A program made the position numbers and the translations under genes. Of a stretch of 6,965 nucleotides of DNA, positions 1-5,069 are shown piece by piece. The stretch comes from Candidatus Roizmanbacteria bacterium CG09_land_8_20_14_0_10_41_9 (GTDB lineage Bacteria; Patescibacteriota; Microgenomatia; UBA1406; GWC2-37-13), in the NCBI GenBank assembly GCA_002774185.1, contig PEZG01000029.1, positions 1 through 6,965 on the forward strand, in the 5' to 3' direction. The notes beneath the pieces are model-generated. The model worked only from the letters and a program-made list of their open reading frames with translations. It was not told the DNA's origin and made no database searches. Position 1 is the first letter of the stretch, and each line of letters opens with the position of its first letter.

Positions 1-834
1 TATGACAGAAAAAACGCGTTTGATTTTTTAACAAGGATTATCAGCGGAGCGTTGATACCACAAGGCGGAATACCATTAATACAAGTGCAGAAAAGGATAA
101 TCGTTGGCTTGGCCCACTTCACATTCCATACCGAGCAATCTCCCCCAGTCCTGTGTGCCTTTGTAGGCTTTCTGTCTGCAATGATACAATCGTTTGGCGA
201 AGCAGTCTCATGTTCTCGGCAAATGTTGGATAAAGCCCTTCAGAGCGCAGTGAAAGCGGAAAAAAATAACGGAATTTTGTCAGATGTTCCCTTAGGGATT
301 CAAAGGATAGCTCGCGGGTTAGAAGCGGGAGATGGCCGTGTTTTTGTAACAAAAAAGGAGGCAGTGGACGCTGCAAAGATGTTAGTCGCTTTATCTTACC
401 GACTTCCGCCGGAGGTGAGGGAGCGTACAAGAAGAGGAATAGAGAGGGCAAAAGAAACCGTTCTAGGAATGGATTCTTCTGTAGTAGACGAGGTCAATAG
501 AATTTTGGTATTGCCGCAAAGTTTCACAAGGGAATCATTCGCTGACGATAATTTTTTCCGTCTTAAGAAGAATACTCCAAAAATTAGTAGAGGCGTTGTG
601 GAGATAACCGCTGCCAATCTTGCCGAAGCTGATGGACAAGCATGTTGGGTAGCGTTGGTAAATCCGGATTTAATATCAATAAACATTTATATTGAATCAA
701 CAGGGGAATCTATTCAGGTTTCTGGAGAAGAATATTATAAGTGGCGTTTAATGGAAAGAGACTCTCAATATCTTGTAAAGAAGCTTGTAGAGCAAAATTC
801 CTCTACCGCGAGGATGCATCTGGTAAAAGTGTAG
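1..834 (+). CDS. Unrecognised protein, 5' end outside window
   Basis: The reading frame is open from base 1 to the TAG at 832-834, giving 277 codons. I do not recognise the family. There is no ATG among the first 60 codons: the earliest is at 181, and a TTG lies at 52. Because the frame stays open to the edge, the true start is probably outside the window. The N-terminal third has a moderately hydrophobic stretch (around 150-195) that is too interrupted to call a membrane helix. The middle is rich in Lys, Arg and Glu and looks helical (around 300-480). The C-terminal part (around 580-760) alternates like a beta-rich domain. It ends 13 nt before leuS in the same direction, so the two may share a transcript, although leuS also has its own -10 box here. 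A real gene is likely; the function is unknown. Confidence 0.6.
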   Translation, partial: YDRKNAFDFLTRIISGALIPQGGIPLIQVQKRIIVGLAHFTFHTEQSPPVLCAFVGFLSAMIQSFGEAVSCSRQMLDKALQSAVKAEKNNGILSDVPLGIQRIARGLEAGDGRVFVTKKEAVDAAKMLVALSYRLPPEVRERTRRGIERAKETVLGMDSSVVDEVNRILVLPQSFTRESFADDNFFRLKKNTPKISRGVVEITAANLAEADGQACWVALVNPDLISINIYIESTGESIQVSGEEYYKWRLMERDSQYLVKKLVEQNSSTARMHLVKV

Positions 835-840
835 TATAAT
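835..840 (+). promoter_or_regulatory. Consensus -10 box (TATAAT) for leuS, leaderless layout
   Basis: A perfect TATAAT starts directly after the stop codon of the upstream gene and leaves only 7 nt before the leuS ATG at 848. Transcription starting 6-8 nt after the box would begin at or next to the A of the ATG, giving a leaderless mRNA. No Shine-Dalgarno sequence precedes the ATG, which agrees with that. There is no good -35 hexamer at 17 nt spacing, so the promoter rests on the -10 box and on position. Confidence 0.5.
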
Positions 841-847
841 TCATTTT

Positions 848-3631
848 ATGTCTCAGTATATTCCTAAGACTATAGAAGAACCGTTAGTGGAGTCGTGGGA
901 GAAAGAATCTTCCTATAAAGCGAAAGATTCTTCTTCCTCAAAAAAACTCTACGTGTTACCGATGTTCCCATATCCGTCCGGAGCGGGTCTGCATGTAGGG
1001 CACGTAAGGAATTACACCGGAACCGATGTGCTGGCACGATTTTTCCGGATGAACGGATACAATGTCCTTCACCCCATCGGGTGGGATGCATTCGGACTTC
1101 CGGCAGAAAACGCTGCAGTGAAAGCGAAAAAAAATCCGATGGACATGGTCCCGGACAATATCAAAACGTTCCAACGCCAGATGAAACGGTTGGGGTTTTC
1201 TTACGATTGGTCGCGGGAATTTTCCACGAGCGATCCTGAATACTATAAATGGACCCAGTGGCTATTCATCCAATTCTTCAAACTGGGGATGTTGTACAAA
1301 AAAGAGATGCCTGTGTATTACTGCGAATTCTGCAAGACTGGGTTGGCAGAGGAGGAGGTATTGCCAAATGGGACCCATGAACGGTGCGGCAAACCGATTG
1401 TCCGGAAGACTTTGCCCCAGTGGGTGTTTAACATCACCGCGTACGCAGACCGGTTATTGGACGATCTAGAGGGACTAGATTGGCCTCATGGGATTTTGGA
1501 AATGCAGAAGAATTGGATTGGAAAGAGCGAGGGAGCAGAAGTAAGATTTAAGCTTGTTTCGGGGCCTGCCTCGGAACAGCCCCAACACAAAAATTCCCCG
1601 TGTCGCGCCACCTGCCAACAGCATGAAATTAAAGTTTTTACTACTCGGCCGGATACGCTTTTTGGAGTGACTGCGGTCGTTCTTGCGCCGGAACATGAAC
1701 TCGTTAAAAAGATCCTAAAGAACCATATCAAAATATCTATAAACTATTACAAAGATATTCAAAAATATGTTGAGCAAGCCGGAAAAAAACTTGATCTCCA
1801 ACGGACCGACCTCAACAAAGAAAAAACCGGTGTTCCCACAGGATTATTTGCCGTGAATCCGGTCAACGGAGAAAAAGTACCTGTTTGGGTTGCAGATTAC
1901 GTTTTGGGATACTATGGGTATGGAGCAGTAATGCTCGTACCCGCTCACGATGACCGGGATTTCGCATTCGCAAAGAAATACGGATTGAAAATAAAATACG
2001 TGATATCTAAAAATACAACCCTCCTTCGTCCCGCTGAGCGGGACTATGGCGGGCAAGTAGAGCAATCTAAAAATGGCTCAAAACCATATACTGGGTATGG
2101 GTATATGATTCCCTTAAAAGAGGTGGAGACTTTCTTTGAAGATTCGCGTTTTTTCAAGAATCCTGTTTCCTCTCAGGACTTTCATGCGATGGTTGTAAAA
2201 AAACTGGAAGGACTCCATATTGGTAAAAGGCAAGCCCAGTACAAACTGCGGGATTGGATCTTCTCGCGACAGAGGTATTGGGGCGAACCAATCCCAATGG
2301 TACATTGTGAGAAATGCGGTTGGTCTTCTATCCCAGAGGATCAATTGCCGCTGGAGCTACCCTATATCAAAAGCTACGAGCCTCCCAAAACTGGAGAATC
2401 TCCCCTTTCTCAAGTTAAGTCGTTTGTCAAAACCACCTGTCCGAACTGCGGAGGGGAAGCAAGGCGTGAAACCGATACGATGCCGAACTGGGCCGGAAGC
2501 TGCTGGTACTTTTTAGCTTTTTCATTTTGGGATAAGGAAAAAGCAAATTCCAAATCCCAAATACCCCGCTTCGCCAAGGCTACGCCGGGCGAGCCAAGCC
2601 CCAAAAAAATTCCAAATCCCAATAACCAAAACTCGAACTTGTTTGGAATTTGGAATTTGGAATTTGGTGCTTCTATTAAGAAGTGGTTGCCGGTTGACTG
2701 GTATGTGGGCGGGGCTGAACATGCGGTTCTTCACCTTTTATATTCCCGATTCTGGGTGAAGATGTTGTATGATCTAAAACTGGTTTCTTTTAAGGAACCC
2801 TTCTTAAGATTAAGAAATCAAGGGATGGTGTTGGGGCCGGATCATCAAAAAATGAGCAAGTCGTTGGGGAACGTGATCAATCCGGACGACGTGGTGAATG
2901 AGTTTGGAGCGGATACGATCCGGATCTATGAAATGTTCATGGCTCCCTACAATCAGGAGATTGCGTGGTCAACCCATGCCCTGCAGGGTGGGTACCGGTT
3001 TTTGAAGAGAGTGTGGAATCTATACGAAAAAGGAATTGAGAATTCAGATTTAAGAATTAAGAATCCTGAGACGAAGGAATTAAATCTGAAATTGAATAAG
3101 ACGATTAAGAAGGTTACGAAGGACATTGAAGAACTGAAATTCAATACGGCAATTGCAGCAATGATGGAATTTATCAACGAATGGGAAAAACAAATTCAAA
3201 ATTCAAAATTCAAAATTCAAAATTACAACTCAAAAGGCAAAACTAAAAAACCAGATAACAATGGAACAATTCAACAATTAAACAATTCATTCTCAACTTA
3301 CCATGCCAAACGTTTCCTTCAAATTTTGGCTCCGTTCGCGCCATTTATCACCGAGGAAATTTGGAAAAACACGTTTAAGGAAAAAGCCTCCATCCACCTT
3401 TCCCGTTGGCCGCAGGTGGAGGAACATGCGCTGATGGATCCGGAGGTTGTGATTCCTATTCAGGTGAACGGGAAAGTGCGGACCGTCGTAAAGATCAAAC
3501 ATGCCGATATGACAAAAGAATCCGTCTTGGAGGCGGCGTTGAAAGATGAGAAAATTCAAAAATACGTGAAAGGAAAATCCTGCAAAATCCATTTTGTCCC
3601 TGGCCGCATCATGAATCTTATAGTAACGTAA
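848..3631 (+). CDS. leuS: Leucyl-tRNA synthetase with repeat-derived insertions
   Basis: Class I aminoacyl-tRNA synthetase that charges tRNA-Leu with leucine in the cytoplasm. In order it shows the HIGH motif as HVGH (residues 49-52, the position usual for the family, which supports the ATG at 848), a first Cys cluster (C159, C162, C180), and the CP1 editing domain with TTRPDT (265-270) and HDDRD (367-371). Then follow a Cys4 zinc site (C487, C490, C531, C534), the WLPVDWYVGG block (613-622), KMSKS (668-672), the anticodon-binding helical domain and the usual C-terminal domain. At 927 aa it is longer than the usual 800-880. The excess lies in repeat-coded segments at about residues 238-258, 390-406, 566-608, 733-748 and 782-816, none of which interrupts a catalytic motif. 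The frame is intact, so a working enzyme is expected. There is no Shine-Dalgarno sequence. Confidence 0.98.
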   Translation: MSQYIPKTIEEPLVESWEKESSYKAKDSSSSKKLYVLPMFPYPSGAGLHVGHVRNYTGTDVLARFFRMNGYNVLHPIGWDAFGLPAENAAVKAKKNPMDMVPDNIKTFQRQMKRLGFSYDWSREFSTSDPEYYKWTQWLFIQFFKLGMLYKKEMPVYYCEFCKTGLAEEEVLPNGTHERCGKPIVRKTLPQWVFNITAYADRLLDDLEGLDWPHGILEMQKNWIGKSEGAEVRFKLVSGPASEQPQHKNSPCRATCQQHEIKVFTTRPDTLFGVTAVVLAPEHELVKKILKNHIKISINYYKDIQKYVEQAGKKLDLQRTDLNKEKTGVPTGLFAVNPVNGEKVPVWVADYVLGYYGYGAVMLVPAHDDRDFAFAKKYGLKIKYVISKNTTLLRPAERDYGGQVEQSKNGSKPYTGYGYMIPLKEVETFFEDSRFFKNPVSSQDFHAMVVKKLEGLHIGKRQAQYKLRDWIFSRQRYWGEPIPMVHCEKCGWSSIPEDQLPLELPYIKSYEPPKTGESPLSQVKSFVKTTCPNCGGEARRETDTMPNWAGSCWYFLAFSFWDKEKANSKSQIPRFAKATPGEPSPKKIPNPNNQNSNLFGIWNLEFGASIKKWLPVDWYVGGAEHAVLHLLYSRFWVKMLYDLKLVSFKEPFLRLRNQGMVLGPDHQKMSKSLGNVINPDDVVNEFGADTIRIYEMFMAPYNQEIAWSTHALQGGYRFLKRVWNLYEKGIENSDLRIKNPETKELNLKLNKTIKKVTKDIEELKFNTAIAAMMEFINEWEKQIQNSKFKIQNYNSKGKTKKPDNNGTIQQLNNSFSTYHAKRFLQILAPFAPFITEEIWKNTFKEKASIHLSRWPQVEEHALMDPEVVIPIQVNGKVRTVVKIKHADMTKESVLEAALKDEKIQKYVKGKSCKIHFVPGRIMNLIVT
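1559..1624 (+). repeat. In-frame palindromic insert A in leuS (start of CP1 domain)
   Basis: This stretch codes residues 238-259 (rich in Pro, Gln, Ser and Cys), just before the conserved strand leading into TTRPDT, where other LeuRS proteins have only a short linker. The DNA contains GGGGC (1561-1565) paired with GCCCC (1579-1583). A second weaker pair is ACAC (1586-1589) with GTGT (1600-1603). The composition differs from the flanking gene. That it is an inserted repeat is inferred from the alignment gap and the palindromes; no second copy occurs in the window. Confidence 0.5.
2024..2057 (+). repeat. In-frame palindromic insert B in leuS (7-bp hairpin)
   Basis: It contains a perfect 7-bp hairpin, GTCCCGC / TGA / GCGGGAC (2028-2044), framed by CTTCG (2024-2028) on the left and CTATG plus GCGGGCAAG (2044-2057) on the right. 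The same frame, CTTCG then CTACG plus CCGGGCGAG, recurs at 2569-2593 in insert C with a shorter filler, so the two belong to one repeat family. It codes residues 393-404 in the editing domain, shortly after the HDDRD motif. Confidence 0.65.
2544..2668 (+). repeat. In-frame composite inverted repeat, insert C in leuS
   Basis: About 125 bp coding residues 566-608 just before the WLPVDWYVGG block. A 16-nt sequence, AAATTCCAAATCCCAA, occurs twice as a perfect direct repeat (2545-2560 and 2607-2622). At 2642-2667 lies the inverted counterpart, tandem TTTGGAA units, so both left arms can pair with it. Between the direct repeats sits a second repeat type: CTTCG (2569-2573), a short GCCAAGGC palindrome and CTACG (2580-2584), related to insert B. 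The structure is that of a nested miniature inverted-repeat element whose length (multiple of three) keeps the frame open. Confidence 0.8.
3043..3090 (+). repeat. 11-bp perfect inverted repeat in leuS (insert E)
   Basis: TTCAGATTTAA (3043-3053) and TTAAATCTGAA (3080-3090) are perfect reverse complements 26 nt apart. They code the variable linker at about residues 733-748 after the catalytic core, where LeuRS proteins differ in length. The AT-rich arms resemble the other repeat inserts. It may instead be chance within a divergent linker. Confidence 0.45.
3190..3296 (+). repeat. In-frame tandem AAAATTC repeats, insert D in leuS
   Basis: The 7-nt unit AAAATTC is repeated about four times in tandem (3191-3224). 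A second low-complexity set of ACAATT-type units follows (3269-3290). Seven is not a multiple of three, so the peptide cycles through all three readings of the unit (Gln-Asn-Ser-Lys-Phe-Lys-Ile). The segment codes residues 782-816 in the anticodon-binding helical domain. Peptides of this kind inside housekeeping proteins are, in my experience of sequence patterns, characteristic of Parcubacteria-like genomes. Confidence 0.8.
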
Positions 3632-3809
3632 AATACCCGGTCAAACTATGTTTTATTTACATCAAAAGCTGTCAAAATTACTATCCGCGTTAACCTACGA
3701 GGTTGTATATTGGGGCTTAGTATGATTTGAACAGGTTTTCATGACGGTCTATTTATAATGGTGTCGTTGCGGATGTAGACAATAAACTACAGGTTTAGAT
3801 GGATTGGAT
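3632..3809. other. Intergenic stretch after leuS, no clear gene
   Basis: Nothing firm is seen here. There is no good terminator for leuS, only an AT-rich imperfect pairing (TAAAATA with TATGTTTTA, about 3630-3656). A 25-codon ORF, ATG 3648 to TGA 3723-3725, has no ribosome-binding site and no recognisable product. A small hairpin, AACCT / ACG / AGGTT (3692-3704), lacks a T-tract. TATAAT occurs at 3754-3759 but has no -35 at proper spacing. Confidence 0.5.
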
Positions 3810-3838
3810 TTGACAAACCAAAAAAAGTAATATAAAAT
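3810..3838 (+). promoter_or_regulatory. Sigma-70-like promoter before the repeat leader
   Basis: TTGACA (3810-3815, perfect consensus), a 17-nt spacer, then TAAAAT (3833-3838, 5 of 6 matches). The spacer is A-rich. The expected start of transcription is near 3845. Transcripts would cross about 110 nt containing three tandem hairpins and end at the terminator at 3934-3955, or read through into the MpsC-family gene at 3967. Confidence 0.7.
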
Positions 3839-3859
3839 GGAAATAGGTAGAGCGATAAG

Positions 3860-3931
3860 ATGTCAATAACCATTGACGGTTTATCATTAAACCAGCAGAG
3901 CTGTGTTGAAGAACCAGCAGAGCTGTGTTGA
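3860..3931 (+). CDS. Possible 23-residue leader peptide
   Basis: An ATG 15 nt after the predicted transcription start opens a 23-codon ORF beginning MSITIDGLSL and ending with Cys before TGA (3929-3931). A purine-rich AGGTAGAG (3845-3852) lies 7 nt upstream, but it is a weak ribosome-binding site. The ORF runs through hairpin repeats 1 and 2, and its stop lies 2 nt before the 5' arm of the terminator. That is the layout expected if translation controls termination. It has two Cys codons (15 and 23) and no run of one amino acid. An ORF this short can arise by chance. Confidence 0.25.
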   Translation: MSITIDGLSLNQQSCVEEPAELC

Positions 3932-3950
3932 AGAACCAGCAGAGCTGGTT
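3890..3950 (+). repeat. Three tandem 22-nt hairpin repeats
   Basis: Units start at 3890, 3912 and 3934. Each begins AACCAGC, then AGA. Units 1 and 2 continue GCTGTGTT and a GAAG spacer and are identical over 22 nt. Unit 3 has GCTGGTT. Each unit can fold on itself: AACCAGC with GCTG-T-GTT (one bulged T) in units 1 and 2, and perfectly in unit 3. Because the units are identical, the 3' arm of one can instead pair with the 5' arm of the next across GAAG. Confidence 0.9.
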
Positions 3951-3955
3951 TTTTT
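3934..3955 (+). terminator. Intrinsic terminator 11 nt before a start codon
   Basis: A perfect 7-bp stem, AACCAGC / AGA / GCTGGTT, with a run of seven T (3949-3955) whose last five follow the stem directly. This is a standard Rho-independent terminator on the plus strand. It is placed between the promoter at 3810 and the ATG at 3967, not after a gene. It therefore either ends a short RNA of about 110 nt or acts as an attenuator. Confidence 0.75.
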
Positions 3956-3966
3956 AAAAGCCCGCC

Positions 3967-4380
3967 ATGAAATTTAAACTGGATAGAATACGGACAAAGG
4001 GCCAAGTAGAAGACCTTATCGCGAAAGAAGTCACAAAATTCTACTTAAAAACCTTAGGGGTTGGACCCAGGGAATCCCAAGTCTATATTCTCGAAGATAT
4101 GGTGGTCGTAAGGTTGAAGGGACAGCTTCTCCCAATAGAACGGAATCTGCTAGCTCTCTCGAACAAAAAGGGAATAGAGCTCGTCAAAAATATTCGACAG
4201 GCTCTGCACGAAATAACAACGAAAAAATTAAGTACGCTGATGAAAAAAATATCCGGACATGCCGTCATAAGCTCTCACAGCGATATAAGTACGAAAACCG
4301 GTGAACGCGTTGAGATCTTCGTTTTGGATACGGATTATGAAAAAGAATTAAAACTTAAATTTTCGGACAGTCAACCGTAG
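3967..4380 (+). CDS. MpsC/DUF2294 family protein
   Basis: A 137-aa protein resembling the DUF2294 family (Pfam PF10057, named MpsC after a Staphylococcus membrane-potential-generating system). Recognisable blocks are GVGP (31-34), the VYILEDMVVVRLKGQLLPIE strand pair (39-58), and the signature SSHSDISTKTGERVEIFVL near the C-terminus (102-120). The length fits this single-domain family. There is no signal peptide or membrane helix, so it is cytoplasmic. In Staphylococcus MpsC accompanies the membrane protein MpsA and MpsB; neither partner gene is in this window, so a role in ion transport should not be assumed. The ATG is preceded by GCCCGCC with no Shine-Dalgarno sequence and sits just behind an intrinsic terminator, so expression may depend on read-through. 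Confidence 0.8.
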   Translation: MKFKLDRIRTKGQVEDLIAKEVTKFYLKTLGVGPRESQVYILEDMVVVRLKGQLLPIERNLLALSNKKGIELVKNIRQALHEITTKKLSTLMKKISGHAVISSHSDISTKTGERVEIFVLDTDYEKELKLKFSDSQP

Positions 4381-4395
4381 AGACGGCTATTTTTA
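4375..4395 (+). terminator. Weak terminator-like hairpin at the end of the MpsC-family gene
   Basis: CCGT / AGAG / ACGG (4375-4386) is a 4-bp GC-rich stem overlapping the stop codon, followed by CTATTTTTA. The stem is short and the T-tract interrupted, so termination would be inefficient at best. Confidence 0.25.
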
Positions 4396-4512
4396 CCCAG
4401 TAGTCAGTTACACGGTGAACTTCTTCATCTTATTATTAGGGGTGCCGGTGTAGTTGAAAGACTAACTTTTTAGCCGGTTAACTGCAAAGACTCTTCGTTT
4501 CCTTGTGAATTC

Positions 4513-4689
4513 ATGGAGAAAAAACTCTGGGAATGGGTCGCAAACATTCTTTTTATTTCCAACAGCCTGTGTATTCTGATTTTGATTGAGATAGTTTTAT
4601 ACAGGTTTCCGTTCATAACGGTCTTTCTTGTTATTTTTTCCCTTACGCTTCGTGGGAATTTAAAAAACAGGAAGAATAGAATAGGTTGA
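4513..4689 (+). CDS. Small two-helix membrane protein, 58 aa
   Basis: ATG at 4513, TGA at 4687-4689. The product starts MEKKLWEWVA and has a hydrophobic helix at about residues 10-30 and a second at about 32-46, separated by a short Arg-Phe-Pro turn. The C-terminus is basic (Lys/Arg/Asn, 47-58). This is a credible helical hairpin with both ends cytoplasmic by the positive-inside rule. No family is recognised. The stop lies 1 nt from the end of the opposing minus-strand gene. No Shine-Dalgarno sequence is seen. The 132 nt between the MpsC-family gene and this ORF show no strong promoter: TTGAAA (4454-4459) with TTAACT (4478-4483) is poor. Confidence 0.5.
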   Translation: MEKKLWEWVANILFISNSLCILILIEIVLYRFPFITVFLVIFSLTLRGNLKNRKNRIG

Positions 4690-4690
4690 A

Positions 4691-5041
4691 TTACGACGGG
4701 AAGAGTCTTGGTTCTTGTTCTGAAGCCGAACGTAGCATATCTTCCTCCATTTTTAGAAATTTGTACTTAGAGTGCACGCGTCTCGCCTTAATAATTCTTT
4801 CTAGGCTCCAGGGTTTTTCAGGGTTGATGTTTCCTATGTGTCCTCGAAATGTTGTGCCGAAAAAACCTATTGCTTCCACACCTTCTACCTCGATGATCCT
4901 TGAGGAGTGACAGGTATCACCAGATCCTACGTCCACAATGACGTATCTTTGGCTAGGGTCCTGACGGCGGGTAAACACGTCTCCGAAGTGAATGGTGACG
5001 GGGGATAGTTTTTCTGGTTCTCCATTGGATTGTTCTACCAT
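4691..5041 (-). CDS. Unrecognised 116-aa protein downstream of tRNA-Lys
   Basis: ATG at 5041-5039, TAA at 4693-4691. I do not recognise the family. The first two thirds look like a compact beta-rich domain (VTIHFGDVF at 15-23, RYVIVDVGSGDT at 32-43, VEAIGFFGTTFRGHIGNI at about 55-72). The last third is charged and probably helical. There are no membrane segments. The gene starts 27 nt after the tRNA-Lys gene on the same strand with no terminator between them, so it is probably made on the tRNA transcript. AGGG (5053-5050) lies 8 nt upstream of the ATG and is a good Shine-Dalgarno sequence, one of the few in this window. It is convergent with the 58-aa membrane protein. Confidence 0.6.
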   Translation of the reverse strand: MVEQSNGEPEKLSPVTIHFGDVFTRRQDPSQRYVIVDVGSGDTCHSSRIIEVEGVEAIGFFGTTFRGHIGNINPEKPWSLERIIKARRVHSKYKFLKMEEDMLRSASEQEPRLFPS

Positions 5042-5048
5042 AATGTTT

Positions 5049-5069
5049 ACCCTGAGCTTGCCGAAGGGT
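5049..5069 (-). repeat. Palindromic repeat joining tRNA-Lys to the 116-aa gene
   Basis: On the minus strand ACCCT (5069-5065) pairs with AGGGT (5053-5049) around an 11-nt loop. The sequence resembles a widespread short repeat of the CCCTTCGACAAGCTCAGGG type. Its first base is the discriminator base of the tRNA, so it abuts the mature 3' end exactly. Its 3' arm contains the AGGG that would serve as ribosome-binding site for the 116-aa gene. No T-tract follows, so it is not an intrinsic terminator. Confidence 0.65.

Larger units (their letters stand above)
3878..3955 (+). promoter_or_regulatory. Candidate transcription attenuator of the MpsC-family gene
   Basis: Four hairpins compete here. Hairpin 0 is GGTTTA / TCAT / TAAACC (3878-3893, 6 bp) and shares bases with the 5' arm of repeat 1. 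If repeats 1, 2 and 3 each fold on themselves, the terminator forms. If hairpin 0 holds the 5' arm of repeat 1, the 3' arm of repeat 1 (3900-3907) can pair with the 5' arm of repeat 2. The 3' arm of repeat 2 (3922-3929) can then pair with the 5' arm of repeat 3 (3934-3940), destroying the terminator. The folds are seen in the sequence; the regulatory role is inference. No known riboswitch class is recognised. Confidence 0.4.

Noticed and set aside
2..31. ATG at 2 opens MTEKTRLIF then stops at TAA, just upstream of the open frame of the first gene; a T6 run (24-29) could allow a -1 shift into it.
   Set aside because: The main frame is open to the window edge, so a start outside is simpler. A 9-codon ORF is easily chance, and the T6 run lacks a proper slippery heptamer in that frame. 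It would matter only if the upstream sequence showed a stop in frame 1 directly before base 1.
3648..3725. 25-residue ORF after leuS
   Set aside because: No ribosome-binding site, no promoter at leaderless distance and no recognisable features; kept only as a remark in the intergenic entry.
3754..3759. TATAAT as a promoter in the leuS downstream region
   Set aside because: The only -35-like hexamer, TTGAAC (3727-3732), is 21 nt away, and there is no extended TGN.
3890..3950. Tandem 22-nt repeats as a CRISPR array
   Set aside because: The units are directly adjacent with no spacers, only three copies, and they form a terminator.
3928..3958. Alternative leaderless promoter for the MpsC-family gene (TTGAAG, 18 nt, TTTTAA)
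   Set aside because: The hexamers are poor matches and coincide with the terminator T-tract. It cannot be excluded and would explain expression without read-through.
3787..4005. 72-codon minus-strand ORF over the hairpin repeats
   Set aside because: It is a by-product of the tandem repeats and crosses the promoter, the terminator and the start of the MpsC-family gene.
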